The position numbers were made by a program, and so were the translations under genes. From assembly GCA_002746415.1 (NCBI GenBank), contig NVXD01000015.1, positions 1-64,000 of the forward strand: a DNA stretch of 64,000 nt. Direction: 5' to 3'. Source of the DNA: Flavobacteriaceae bacterium. GTDB taxonomy: Bacteria; Bacteroidota; Bacteroidia; Flavobacteriales; Flavobacteriaceae. Shown here piece after piece: positions 44,284 to 53,372 of this stretch; position 1 is the stretch's first letter, and each line of letters starts with the position of its first letter. The notes beneath the pieces are model-generated. The model saw only the letters and a program-made list of their open reading frames with translations, was not told the origin of the DNA and did no database searches.

Positions 44284-44613
44284 TTGGAAGGTAGATTGGT
44301 TGAATTTGCTTCCTCAATAGTATTATTCAGTAAAGATTTGCCTACGGATATGACTGGGCAGTATTATGGGAATCAGTTATTAAGATCTGGTGGTAGTGCA
44401 GCTTTAAATTTTGGAGAGACTCAAGGAACCCGAACGAATAAAGACTACATTTATAAAGCAAGTTTGAGTTTGAAAGGACTAAAAGAATCAAGAGTCAATT
44501 TAAAAATACTAAACAAAGTGAACTATGGTGAAAGTTCAAAACGAGCATTAATTTTGAATGAGACGGAACAATTGATAAAAATCATTGCCACTAGTATTAG
44601 AAATAAAAAGTAA
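44284..44613 (+). CDS. Four-helix-bundle (23S-IVS/S23-like) protein
   Basis: 109-residue all-helical protein of the four-helix-bundle family first described from intervening sequences in 23S rRNA genes. The signature stretch QLLRSGGSAALNFGETQG (residues 36-53) and the following SLKGLKESRVNLKIL are typical. No ATG is available in front: I take TTG at 44284, which is near the family's usual N-terminus, but one or more residues may be missing. The gene is bracketed by inverted repeats (44168-44182 and 44627-44641), suggesting it is or was a mobile cassette. The function of such proteins is not established. Confidence 0.75.
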   Translation: MEGRLVEFASSIVLFSKDLPTDMTGQYYGNQLLRSGGSAALNFGETQGTRTNKDYIYKASLSLKGLKESRVNLKILNKVNYGESSKRALILNETEQLIKIIATSIRNKK

Positions 44614-44626
44614 GAATCCTGTAGTT

Positions 44627-44641
44627 TTGAACTTGATTCTT
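44627..44641 (-). repeat. Right terminal inverted repeat bracketing a four-helix-bundle gene
   Basis: TTGAACTTGATTCTT, the exact reverse complement of 44168-44182, with a second GAACTTGAAC block immediately after (44642-44651). It lies 14 bp after the stop codon of the four-helix-bundle gene. Confidence 0.75.
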
Positions 44642-44696
44642 GAACTTGAACTTTTTATTTGAGCCTAATCCTTGAATTCACATCTATATTAAAGTT

Positions 44697-46406
44697 ATGC
44701 GCTGGACATTAAAACCGAAACAAGAACAATCTCAAATAGACGAATTGGCAGCAGCGTTAAAGGTTGATACTTTGGTTGCCCAATTATTATTGCAAAGGGG
44801 AATTTCTACTTACCAAGAAGCAAAACGTTTTTTTAGACCTCAATTATCGGAGCTGCATGACCCATTTTTAATGAAGGATATGGACATTGCTGTTGTACGA
44901 ATTGCTACAGCCATTGCCAATGACGAAAATATTTTGGTGTATGGGGATTATGATGTAGACGGAACTACTTCGGTGGCTTTAGTGTCCTCCTATTTACTGA
45001 CAGATTACCCTAACGTAGCAACCTATATTCCAGATAGGTACGAAGAGGGGTATGGAGTGTCTTATAAGGGAATAGATTTTGCTGAGGATAATGGTTTTTC
45101 ATTAATTATTGCTTTGGATTGCGGTGTGAAAGCAATTGATAAAGTGTTGTATGCTAAAGAGAAAGGAGTCGATTTTATTATTTGTGACCATCATAGACCC
45201 GGGGAACATTTACCAGAGGCAGTTGCTGTTTTAGACCCAAAAAGAGATGATTGTTCCTATCCTTATGATGAACTTTGTGGTTGTGGGGTAGGTTTTAAAC
45301 TCATACAGGCATTGGCTTCAAAAAGAGGGGAGACCATAGATGATTTAATTCCCTATTTGGATTTAGTGGCAACAGCAATTGCTGCGGATATTGTACCCAT
45401 GACAGGTGAAAACAGAGTCTTGGCGTATTATGGACTTCAAGTCATTAATTCCAGTCCAAGGATTGGTTTTAAGGCGATTATCAATCAAATAAAAAAGAGT
45501 ACCCTAACCATAACCGATGTGGTCTTTACTATAGCCCCTAGGATTAATGCTGCAGGTAGAATGAAGCACGGGCAACATGCGGTGAACCTCCTTACTGAAA
45601 CCAATTTAAATCAGGCTGAAACTTTTGCCAAAGAAATCGAGCAGTTCAATACGGATAGAAAGGAGTTGGACAAAGAAATCACGCAGGAGGCACTGCTACA
45701 GATACAAGAAAACAAGGAAGAGGAGGGCTTTAGTTCAGTGGTGTACAAGGAAAATTGGCACAAGGGAGTTATTGGGATTGTAGCCTCTCGTTTAATAGAA
45801 ACTCATTATAGACCAACATTGGTCTTTACAAAAAGTGGAGATAAATTGGCGGCATCTGCACGTTCTGTAAAAGGTTTTGATGTCTACAATGCATTAGAAG
45901 GCTGTGCTGATTATATTGAACAATTTGGTGGGCATAAATATGCTGCCGGACTTACCTTATTGGAAGAGCAATATGAAGGATTTAAAAAGCAATTTGAAAA
46001 AGTAGTTTCAGAAACTATTGATGTAAAGTTGCTCACTCCTGAAATTACTGTAGATGCAAAAATAGAATTTAACGAAATCACCCCTAAATTATTGCGAATC
46101 ATTAGCCAGTTTGAACCCTTTGGCCCAGGGAATATGAATCCTGTTTTCATGACCGACAATTTAATAGATTCTGGTTATGCCAAAACAGTAGGGGAAGATC
46201 ACAAACATTTAAAGTGTGCATTGAAGCCAAATAATGTTGCCTCTACCAATGGAAATAAGTGGGGCATAGGGGCTATAGGTTTTAACCTTGGGGCTAAAAT
46301 TACCATTGTTGATAAAAAAGAGCCATTCAGCGCAGCCTTTGTTTTGGATGAAAATGAATGGCAAGGCAAAACAAGCCTACAACTAAGGCTAAAAGATATA
46401 AAATAG
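44697..46406 (+). CDS. recJ: Single-stranded-DNA-specific exonuclease RecJ
   Basis: 5'-3' ssDNA exonuclease of recombination and repair, 569 residues. DHH-family motifs: VYGDYDVDGTTSV near residues 81-93, ALDCGVKA, ICDHHRPGEHLPEAVAVLDP (in parts, about 160-180) and the DHHA1 domain with GHKYAAGLTL near 412-421. The C-terminal OB-like region follows at about 455-565. The normal bacterial length is present and all metal-binding Asp/His look intact. It follows the four-helix-bundle cassette after an 83-bp spacer. Confidence 0.95.
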   Translation: MRWTLKPKQEQSQIDELAAALKVDTLVAQLLLQRGISTYQEAKRFFRPQLSELHDPFLMKDMDIAVVRIATAIANDENILVYGDYDVDGTTSVALVSSYLLTDYPNVATYIPDRYEEGYGVSYKGIDFAEDNGFSLIIALDCGVKAIDKVLYAKEKGVDFIICDHHRPGEHLPEAVAVLDPKRDDCSYPYDELCGCGVGFKLIQALASKRGETIDDLIPYLDLVATAIAADIVPMTGENRVLAYYGLQVINSSPRIGFKAIINQIKKSTLTITDVVFTIAPRINAAGRMKHGQHAVNLLTETNLNQAETFAKEIEQFNTDRKELDKEITQEALLQIQENKEEEGFSSVVYKENWHKGVIGIVASRLIETHYRPTLVFTKSGDKLAASARSVKGFDVYNALEGCADYIEQFGGHKYAAGLTLLEEQYEGFKKQFEKVVSETIDVKLLTPEITVDAKIEFNEITPKLLRIISQFEPFGPGNMNPVFMTDNLIDSGYAKTVGEDHKHLKCALKPNNVASTNGNKWGIGAIGFNLGAKITIVDKKEPFSAAFVLDENEWQGKTSLQLRLKDIK

Positions 46407-46431
46407 GCCGCTTCTTTTGAAGCAGCCTATT
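46402..46431. terminator. Hairpin between recJ and doxX-like gene
   Basis: Imperfect 13-bp stem AATAGGC(C)GCTTC / GAAGC(A)GCCTATT around a TTTT loop, between convergent stops at 46406 and 46461. T-rich on the minus-strand side (TTTTATATC), so it probably ends the heme operon as well as recJ. Confidence 0.65.
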
Positions 46432-46460
46432 AGCAAAACTAACAAAACCTAAAAACTCGC

Positions 46461-46910
46461 CTAGAAAGGTTTTATCCATAACAAATGTTTCCATTTGTTT
46501 TTCTCATTAAGAACAAGTAAGATATTTATTAAAAAAAATATTCCAGTTTTTATAAGCTCACCTAATTCATCAGCCTCAAGGAAAAGATGAAATAAGAATA
46601 TGTGTAGCGTAATTGGCAGTAAGAATACTGCGCCAATAAAGCCTGTTCCCTGAATGAGCAATAGGATTCCAAAAAGCAACTCACATACTCCTAAAACTTG
46701 CCAAAAATAACCCGTTTGTTTGGCGCCACTTATATACAATATCTTCTGTAGCGTACCTTCATCATCTGGAGCTGAAAATTTGACTGCTCTATCTAATACC
46801 TCAATAGGCTCTGGTGTTGGTTTTTTGAATTTTTGGATTCCTCCATACACCATTAGACTACCTAGGAATAGTCTCAATAAAACTGCGGCAATTTTAATAG
46901 CTGGGTTCAT
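46461..46910 (-). CDS. DoxX-family membrane protein
   Basis: 149-residue four-helix membrane protein of the DoxX/SURF4-like group. The N-terminal AVLLRLFLGSLMVYGGIQKFKKP (in parts) is characteristic, followed by FWQVLGVCELLFGILLLIQGTGFIGAVFLLPITLHIF (in pieces). Third gene of the TonB receptor-HmuY-DoxX set, 6 bp after HmuY's stop. DoxX proteins are tied to quinone/terminal-oxidase and thiosulfate chemistry; a role in heme or iron handling is suggested only by the operon. Confidence 0.85.
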   Translation of the reverse strand: MNPAIKIAAVLLRLFLGSLMVYGGIQKFKKPTPEPIEVLDRAVKFSAPDDEGTLQKILYISGAKQTGYFWQVLGVCELLFGILLLIQGTGFIGAVFLLPITLHIFLFHLFLEADELGELIKTGIFFLINILLVLNEKNKWKHLLWIKPF

Positions 46911-46916
46911 GTCTTT

Positions 46917-48341
46917 TTATAATAGTACAAATTCGAATTCAGGATTCCCTCTAACACCACTTTCATCAACTAGGGCAGTAAAGCGAATTTTATAGATATT
47001 GCTATCAGCATCTTTTAATATATAGAAGACTTCATCCTTGATTGAAGGCAATGTACCTGGTCCGCCACCATTTCTCCAACCACTACCTATAGCACGTTGA
47101 GATGTTGTAAATGAAGCTTCATCTACATTTGCGGCAACAAAATCAGCATAGGCAGTTGAGGCAGTTTCAACCTGATAAGCAGCAACATTAGAAAGAGAAT
47201 TTGTCACGATAAAATCTGAATACCCATAGGAACCGAAACCAGAAATTTCATTGGTGAAAACAGTAAAATTCATATCCCATTTATCACTTTCAGGCTGTAC
47301 TGGCACAATGTTATTGGTGGCAAAACTAAAATAGTTGAAATGATAGCCAGCTACCTTAGGAATAGTTACCTCAGTATGGGAGGTATCATCAAGATCTGCA
47401 TATTGCAACACATAATCAGAGCCACTTCTTAGAATTCTAATTTTTTTCCATCCACGGGGATCGTCACTGATATCCACACTTCCTTCAGAAGGTGTATCTG
47501 TTCCTACTTCGGAACCTAAATTAACCAAGTACACATTGTTTTCAGCATCTGTGGCAGAAATTTCGGCAATGGCTGTATTTATCAGACCACCATCTACACC
47601 ATCTACAAAAGCCATATTATCTGGATCAAAGGTTCCAACTGCAACTTGGGGTTGTAGCGTTTCTACATCCATTGCAGTTACTGCATCTATATCAGTTGCA
47701 TCTATTTTTGCGGCGGCCATAAAAATAGAACCATTCAAGGTAACTCTAAATTCATCTCCGCTATAAAATCCAAGTTCCCAGCTAGCACGATCTGCCGCTG
47801 TTTGAGATAAAGAACTTAAATCTACATATACTTGATTCCCTTCATTGGGCCCACCTACTTCAGGAGCTATGCTTCCAGCAATTGCGGCAGTTTCTGTAAA
47901 GCTTACTTGTAATTGTGTATTTCCATTAGATACAGCATCAGGAATGCTGATGGAAGAAATACTGAAGGTGACAGATTTTGTTGTTCCTTCTAGTGCATTT
48001 TTAAGCTTATTGAATGTGAAGGAAGCAGTGTTAGAGGCTGCGGTAATGGCAACTACAACTTCTCCAGAAGCTCCGGAGGGAGTAGTAGTAAAGTCTTCTG
48101 CATCTCCATATGTGGTATTATCAGTGGTGTACGCTATGGTTACGATACCACTTTCTATTGGAGTGCTAGAGAAAACCAAATTGATTTGTTTTTGATCATC
48201 TAAGGCATCAAAACTTAGAGATGGGTTTTCAAAGGCAACAACTAGTATTTCTGGAGTAACGGTACCTCCATCATCTTTGCTGCAACTTACGCCAATGGTA
48301 AGCAATGCAAATAGTAATAAATAAGCAATGGAATTTTTCAT
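46917..48341 (-). CDS. HmuY-family heme-binding lipoprotein
   Basis: 474-residue surface lipoprotein. Signal SVSCSKDD-type (hydrophobic LLLFALLTIGVSC, Cys20). After an N-terminal region of about 150 residues with Calx-beta-like pattern (YTTDNTTYGDAEDFTTTPSG, FTFNKLKNALEG), the HmuY domain starts at about residue 165 with YVDLSSLSQTAADRASWELGFYSG (in parts) and continues to KWDMNFTVFTNEI and YGYSDFIVTNS. HmuY proteins capture heme from host or environment and pass it to the TonB receptor encoded 10 bp upstream. The N-terminal extension is longer than in the Porphyromonas protein. Confidence 0.85.
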   Translation of the reverse strand: MKNSIAYLLLFALLTIGVSCSKDDGGTVTPEILVVAFENPSLSFDALDDQKQINLVFSSTPIESGIVTIAYTTDNTTYGDAEDFTTTPSGASGEVVVAITAASNTASFTFNKLKNALEGTTKSVTFSISSISIPDAVSNGNTQLQVSFTETAAIAGSIAPEVGGPNEGNQVYVDLSSLSQTAADRASWELGFYSGDEFRVTLNGSIFMAAAKIDATDIDAVTAMDVETLQPQVAVGTFDPDNMAFVDGVDGGLINTAIAEISATDAENNVYLVNLGSEVGTDTPSEGSVDISDDPRGWKKIRILRSGSDYVLQYADLDDTSHTEVTIPKVAGYHFNYFSFATNNIVPVQPESDKWDMNFTVFTNEISGFGSYGYSDFIVTNSLSNVAAYQVETASTAYADFVAANVDEASFTTSQRAIGSGWRNGGGPGTLPSIKDEVFYILKDADSNIYKIRFTALVDESGVRGNPEFEFVLL

Positions 48342-48351
48342 GAAAATTGAT

Positions 48352-50475
48352 TTAAATGTTTAGGTTATATAAAAGTTTAATAAAAGATGATCTACCATAA
48401 CCAATTAAAAGACCATTGTTGGGTGAAGAATGTATTTCTCCGCCAATGGTTTGATTTTTAATTCGGGTTACATTAAATAGGTTTCGCACTCCTAAAGTGA
48501 AGTGTAATTTTTTATTCATAAAGGTTTTTTTGAGGGAGGCATCCGCCCATCCATAACCTTCTTGTTTGGTCCTTATGAAGCTGGATTCATCTCCATCCGT
48601 ATTCAATTGAAATTGATAGTTTGGACCGTTAAACTTATATGATAAAGAGATGATAGTGTTAATTTTGGGCATTGAATAAGCTACACTACTATTGACATCA
48701 AATGCATATAGAAAATCATCATTATAGGTCTCCTGACTTTTAAGCACTTTACTTTGTCCAGAAAGAGAAAGCCCTAGGTTTAACTGTAAATTATTGTAAG
48801 AGAAATTATGGGTGAAGGATGTTCCCCACGTTTTAAAAAGATCAATATTATTGTATTGAAATGCGAGGGGACTAGGGTTAACTATGGTCAACTCTATGCG
48901 ATCATCTACCTTAAGGTACCAGGCAGAAATTTTACTGCTTAGCTCCCAAGATAAATCACTGGAAAAAAATGATTTTTTCAAGTGCAAAAATGTGGAAAAT
49001 CCGCGTTCTGGCTTTACATCACTATTGCCCCTTAAGTCATGATTTATATCAACAAAGTAGGTAAAAAGCTCATCGTAATTTGGATTTCTTGGTGAAGTAC
49101 CTACCACGGCACGCAATAAATACCCGTTTTTAAGAACATAACGAGCACTTAAAGAATGAGCCGCTTGGGCATTAAAATGTGAAGAAAGCATTAGTCGGGT
49201 TCCAGGGCGAATATGTAATTTTTTTCCAATGGGAATCTCTGCTGTTGCAAACACATCATAGGCTTCCAGTCTTCTTTCAATATTGTCTCCATCGAAACTA
49301 CCTGCTAATGCAGATGAATAGCCTTTGATATTACTGAGTTCATAGCCCAATTGAAAGTCAAACTTATCAGTGGTAAAGAAATTTGTGAATGTTCCTCTAG
49401 AATAAATTCCCTTTCTAGATTCATATTCTTGTTTGTTGACATCAAATTTTTCTCTTAAATTGATGCGATAATTGTACTGCTCAATGTTCCGTTTTTGTTG
49501 TTGATATGAAGCTGAGATATCATAATTAATTTGCCCAAAAGCCTGTCCAGCAAAATTAGCATGGTGATATAAACGGGTTGAGGTGAAAATTTCATCTGTT
49601 GCAGTCGGATTTGTAGTTTGGGTGGCAGAATTGTAATTCTCCCTTACAATGGAATCATATCGTTCTATGGTTTCATCAAAATATTCCAAACGGTAAAAGG
49701 CTTGGAAGTTTTGCGTAGCGTAGCGTAACAGTACTTTTCCAGAATACTGTTGTTTAGGCAACCATTCAAATCCTCTTTTGCCATCATTTAAAGAGTGCTG
49801 CTGTCCAAGTTGCCCATTAGAATATCCTGTAAAATCATTGTGGGTTACCCCTGTATTTACATACCAATTTTTGGCTAATTGATGCCCAATTTTTAGGGAT
49901 TGTATGTGTCTGCCTTTATCAAAAAAACCATATTCACCCCCAATGGTCTCTTCTTGAATATAGGGGGTAATTTCCCATTTATGGTCAGATCCTTTCTTGG
50001 TAATGATATTAATAATGCCAGAAACAGCATTGGAACCATACTGTACCCCCATGGAACCTTCAACAATTTCAATTTGTTCAATATCATCTAGGTTTATTTG
50101 GGTTAGGTCTGTGTTGTTTCCCAAACCCTCATCATTGATTAAAGGAATATTGTCTACCAGTATTTTAAAGTACTGTCCATCTAAACCAAAGAGTTGAACG
50201 CTGCTTTTACCAGTTGATGGATTTGGTTGTATGGAAATGTTCAAGGATTGGTTCAGTACATCTGCTAAGGTGTTTCCGGCAAGTCGCTCTATGGTTTCTT
50301 TTTTTATGACTTTGACTTCAAAAACAGATTTATCAACGCTTTTCTTATTGATCTGACCCGTGACCACTACTTCATCCAATTTATTCAGTAGGATGCTGTC
50401 TTTTTTGTTTTCGCCCTCTTGTGCCAACATCAAGAAAGGTAACAGAAGGGTGAAAAGTAGTATTTGTGGCCTCAT
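48352..50475 (-). CDS. TonB-dependent receptor (heme/iron type)
   Basis: 707-residue outer-membrane receptor. Signal peptide about residues 1-19, plug domain with LDEVVVTGQINKKSVDKS (TonB box region) and VDNIPLINDEG, VEGSMGVQYGSNAVSGIINIITKKG (in parts), then a 22-strand barrel ending in LIGYGRSSFIKLLYNLNI with a C-terminal aromatic. It lacks the N-terminal carboxypeptidase-like domain of SusC-type receptors, which fits heme or siderophore import. First gene of the minus-strand operon with hmuY-like and doxX-like genes, divergent from the DUF6607 gene. Confidence 0.92.
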   Translation of the reverse strand: MRPQILLFTLLLPFLMLAQEGENKKDSILLNKLDEVVVTGQINKKSVDKSVFEVKVIKKETIERLAGNTLADVLNQSLNISIQPNPSTGKSSVQLFGLDGQYFKILVDNIPLINDEGLGNNTDLTQINLDDIEQIEIVEGSMGVQYGSNAVSGIINIITKKGSDHKWEITPYIQEETIGGEYGFFDKGRHIQSLKIGHQLAKNWYVNTGVTHNDFTGYSNGQLGQQHSLNDGKRGFEWLPKQQYSGKVLLRYATQNFQAFYRLEYFDETIERYDSIVRENYNSATQTTNPTATDEIFTSTRLYHHANFAGQAFGQINYDISASYQQQKRNIEQYNYRINLREKFDVNKQEYESRKGIYSRGTFTNFFTTDKFDFQLGYELSNIKGYSSALAGSFDGDNIERRLEAYDVFATAEIPIGKKLHIRPGTRLMLSSHFNAQAAHSLSARYVLKNGYLLRAVVGTSPRNPNYDELFTYFVDINHDLRGNSDVKPERGFSTFLHLKKSFFSSDLSWELSSKISAWYLKVDDRIELTIVNPSPLAFQYNNIDLFKTWGTSFTHNFSYNNLQLNLGLSLSGQSKVLKSQETYNDDFLYAFDVNSSVAYSMPKINTIISLSYKFNGPNYQFQLNTDGDESSFIRTKQEGYGWADASLKKTFMNKKLHFTLGVRNLFNVTRIKNQTIGGEIHSSPNNGLLIGYGRSSFIKLLYNLNI

Positions 50476-50514
50476 ATATTATTTAGAATTAATCTTAATT
50501 AAAATAATTTTTGA

Positions 50515-50522
50515 CAAATATA
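50515..50522 (-). promoter_or_regulatory. Candidate -7 element for the TonB receptor operon
   Basis: On the minus strand TATATTTG (TAnnTTTG consensus) lies 40 bp before the receptor ATG; a TTG occurs 15 bp further upstream, shorter than the usual 17-23. In the same divergent gap the plus strand has TAATATTTTTG (from 50552) ahead of the DUF6607 gene, a weaker match. No clear Fur box was found. Confidence 0.4.
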
Positions 50523-50603
50523 TCAGTTATTTTTAATCAATCTAAATAAAAGTAATATTTTTGCTGAAGAATTTTTTATTGTTCAATTATTAAAACCATC
50601 ATT

Positions 50604-51530
50604 ATGAAAAAATTAAAGCCACTTGTATTAATATTCTTATTGACCCTGTTCAATGGAATTTCCCAAGAGGATAAAAAGGCTCAGGATATTGATGCCATTA
50701 AAGCTATGTGTGGCTGTTTTGACATTACATTTAAGTATACGGAGACGTTTGCTCCTGAAATTGATTATGAACAACATCATGACTATACCGCATCTGCCCA
50801 TGAATTGGCATTGTTGATTGAAGATGAGGATAACAAACTCTCTATTCAACATTTGTTGGTCATCATGGATACCATGGTCATAAAACACTGGCGTCAAGAT
50901 TGGGAATATGAGGACACAAAACTATTTTCCTATGAAAAGGAAAGCAACTGGGTGTTTAAATCGGCAGAAGAGAATGCCGTTAAAGGCCAATGGTCTCAGA
51001 AGGTATATCAAACGGAAGACAGCCCAAGGTATGCGGGTTCTGCAACATGGATTCATGCAGACGGCAAACATTTTTGGGAAAACAAGTCCAGTGCTCCACT
51101 ACCTAGGAGAGAATATAGTAAACGGAAGGACTACAACGTAATGTTCAGAGGAAACAGGCATGAAATTACAGATTTTGGCTGGGTTCATGAGCAGGATAAT
51201 GACAAAATCATACGTGAAGATGGACAGGATGATGTGCTTTTGGCGCAAGAAAAAGGATATAACGTATACACTAAAGTAGCAGATGAAGAATGTAAGGCTG
51301 CAGCAGAATGGTGGAAAAAGAACCATAAATTTTGGTCTAAAGTCCGTACTTCTTGGGATAAAGTATATGATAGGGAAGGAGACCTAACCATTAAAAAATC
51401 TGTGGATGAAAAGCCATTGTTCATGCATTTTTCTACACTACAAAATGAAAAGTATAGTGCAAAAGACATAAACAATATCATTCAAAAATTTGTTGATACT
51501 AAAATAGCTACTAGTGCAAAAGGCAAGTAA
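50604..51530 (+). CDS. DUF6607 family exported protein
   Basis: 308-residue exported protein with signal peptide (LVLIFLLTLFNGISQ). The family's MCGCFDITFKYTETFAP motif (Cys36/Cys38) follows directly. Other fixed-looking elements: HWRQDWEYEDTKLFSYE, RREYSKRKDYNVMFRGNRHEI (in pieces) and a C-terminal EKPLFMHFSTLQNEKYSA. Rich in Trp, Tyr and His. Flavobacterial DUF6607 genes tend to lie near TonB-dependent heme/iron systems, and here the gene diverges from the receptor. Function unknown; the position suggests periplasmic heme or iron processing. Confidence 0.78.
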   Translation: MKKLKPLVLIFLLTLFNGISQEDKKAQDIDAIKAMCGCFDITFKYTETFAPEIDYEQHHDYTASAHELALLIEDEDNKLSIQHLLVIMDTMVIKHWRQDWEYEDTKLFSYEKESNWVFKSAEENAVKGQWSQKVYQTEDSPRYAGSATWIHADGKHFWENKSSAPLPRREYSKRKDYNVMFRGNRHEITDFGWVHEQDNDKIIREDGQDDVLLAQEKGYNVYTKVADEECKAAAEWWKKNHKFWSKVRTSWDKVYDREGDLTIKKSVDEKPLFMHFSTLQNEKYSAKDINNIIQKFVDTKIATSAKGK

Positions 51531-52068
51531 TATATCAAGAAATATAACCGTCATTTTTATGGCGGTTATGCTTTTCAGCTCCTTTACGGAAGAGCAATTT
51601 CCACCAAGGTTGCAAAAGAAGATTGATAGTGCAATATTATCTACTTATGCTATTGATTCATATACCTTAATGCCTATAACTGTTTCAGAGGAAATGAATA
51701 AAATTACAAAGGCAGAATTAGGGGGGGACAATCTTTTTAAAGTACTACAGGGTGATGTGTTTATCGGATACATTTATGTGGGAGAAAGCCCAAGCATGAA
51801 AAAGGTCTTTGATTATATTATACTGTTTACTCCAGAGCTAACGATTAAAAAATCAAAAGTCCTTATTTATCGTGAGGAATATGGATTGCAAATTGGTAGT
51901 CAGAGGTGGCTAAAACAATTTATAGGATTATCCATCTTGGATACTGTTATTTATGAAGAAACAATAGATGGTATTGCTGGGGCTACAATTTCTGCGAGTA
52001 GTATGACTAGAGCCACTGACCATGTTTTAAAGACACTAAGAACCCTTAAGTCGGAAAAACTTTTGTAG
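51514..52068 (+). CDS. FMN-binding domain protein, exported
   Basis: 184-residue protein with an N-terminal hydrophobic segment (VIFMAVMLFSSF, residues 13-24) and a C-terminal FMN_bind domain. DGIAGATISASS (152-163) matches the ApbE flavinylation pattern Dxx(S/A)GAT, with Thr158 as the likely site of covalent FMN. It starts at GTG 51514, overlapping the DUF6607 gene by 17 bp, which supports coupling. A periplasmic flavin electron carrier near a heme system could reduce ferric heme or iron; no ApbE gene is in the window. The start codon is the least certain point. Confidence 0.78.
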   Translation: MQKASNISRNITVIFMAVMLFSSFTEEQFPPRLQKKIDSAILSTYAIDSYTLMPITVSEEMNKITKAELGGDNLFKVLQGDVFIGYIYVGESPSMKKVFDYIILFTPELTIKKSKVLIYREEYGLQIGSQRWLKQFIGLSILDTVIYEETIDGIAGATISASSMTRATDHVLKTLRTLKSEKLL

Positions 52069-52073
52069 CACTT

Positions 52074-52436
52074 ATGAAAGATATAGACCCTATATATAGC
52101 AATGGTTTTGGAATCGCTTTTCAATGGAAAAAAGGCACTTCTGTGCATGATGAAAAAATACAAATGGTATTTAGGGATACGGGACTTTTGTTGTCGAAAA
52201 AAGAACTGTTACTATTTGCTAAAAACATTGAATGCACCAAAAATGCTCATGGGCTTTGTGGGCAATGTTTAAAAAGTGATAGAGATTGTAGGGCCTTACT
52301 TTTGGATACCCCTGCACCGCAAGTTACCATGGCAGTAAGTCAAAATGAATTGAGCGCCATACAAGACTTGGTTGAGGGTACTTTGTTTAATATGAATTTG
52401 GACAAATTAATTGGTGGAATCTGTAATGACAATTGA
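52074..52436 (+). CDS. Conserved hypothetical protein with a four-cysteine cluster
   Basis: 120-residue cytosolic protein with no signal or membrane helix. Cys54, Cys62, Cys65 and Cys72 (C-x7-C-x2-C-x6-C) could bind zinc or an Fe-S cluster. Other recognisable stretches are SNGFGIAFQWKKG and IQMVFRDTGLLLSKKEL. It is 5 bp after the FMN-binding gene, so it belongs to the heme-linked plus-strand operon. I do not know its function; it could be an iron or redox sensor or a metal chaperone. The final cysteine (117) is separate. Confidence 0.7.
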   Translation: MKDIDPIYSNGFGIAFQWKKGTSVHDEKIQMVFRDTGLLLSKKELLLFAKNIECTKNAHGLCGQCLKSDRDCRALLLDTPAPQVTMAVSQNELSAIQDLVEGTLFNMNLDKLIGGICNDN

Positions 52437-52562
52437 TTTTCCTTCATAAATTCTCTTTGAAGCGGCCATTTTTTTAGCTCAATTATTGTAATTCCTTTGC
52501 GCTTTATCCACTATAGTTACAGAGTAAACCACCCTCTTACGCAGCTTTTCGTTTTATAGCGT

Positions 52563-53324
52563 TCAATATTTTTTTAACTGAAGGGTTGTGCCATCAAAAA
52601 CCGCATAGGTGTAATGGGTTATCCAGTCACCAAGATTCATATAAATGGATTTTTCGTTGAGGTTAATGGTCATCGGTAAATGCCTGTGCCCAAATATAAA
52701 ATAATCGTAGTGTTGTTGTTCTAATTTTCGCTTGGCGTATTGAGCCAACCACTCTTTGTCTTCACCTAAAAACCGCTCGTCCTCATTACCCGAAAGCGTT
52801 TTGTTTTTTACGGAAAGATATTGCCCAATTTTCATTCCCACATCTGGATGCAACCATTTAAACAACCATTTGAATAAAGGATTGGTAAATACTTTTTTCA
52901 TTCTTTTAAAACCAATATCACCTGGTCCTAAACCATCTCCATGCCCAATAAAGAAAGAAGTATTGTTTATTGTGTATTGCTGTGGTTTATGAAAAACAGG
53001 AATATTAAATTCTTCCTCAAAATAACCATTCATCCAAAGATCATGGTTGCCCACAAAGTAATAAATAGGAATGCCTGCATCAGATAATTCCGCCAATTTC
53101 CCCAAAGTACGGGTAAATCCTTTTGGGATTACAGTTTTGTATTCAAACCAAAAATCAAAAAGGTCGCCCATTAAAAAAATAGCTGCCGCATCAGTTTTAA
53201 TAGTATCCAACCAAGCCACAAATTTTTTCTCTCTGGGAAGGCTGTGCTCCATTGTAGGTGCACCTAGGTGGTTGTCACTGGCAAAATAGATTTTTTTGCC
53301 TTTTGGAAGATCAATGTTTTTCAT
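52563..53324 (-). CDS. Metallophosphoesterase, UDP-2,3-diacylglucosamine diphosphatase (LpxH-like)
   Basis: 253-residue binuclear metallophosphatase: FASDNHLGAP (DxH), MGDLFDFWFE (GDxxD), FVGNHDLWM (GNHD), IGHGDGLGPGD and FGHRHLP (GHxH) are all in place. The LFDFWFEY and WLFKWLHPDVG stretches match LpxH, which cleaves UDP-2,3-diacylglucosamine to lipid X on the inner face of the inner membrane. It is slightly longer than E. coli LpxH. Together with lpxD at 25.2 kb it covers two lipid A steps. It lies 48 bp after queD on the same strand. Confidence 0.88.
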   Translation of the reverse strand: MKNIDLPKGKKIYFASDNHLGAPTMEHSLPREKKFVAWLDTIKTDAAAIFLMGDLFDFWFEYKTVIPKGFTRTLGKLAELSDAGIPIYYFVGNHDLWMNGYFEEEFNIPVFHKPQQYTINNTSFFIGHGDGLGPGDIGFKRMKKVFTNPLFKWLFKWLHPDVGMKIGQYLSVKNKTLSGNEDERFLGEDKEWLAQYAKRKLEQQHYDYFIFGHRHLPMTINLNEKSIYMNLGDWITHYTYAVFDGTTLQLKKY

Positions 53325-53372
53325 GCTTATAGTAAAGATAGGGATTTCCCTCTTTTGGGACGTTGAGCGTTT

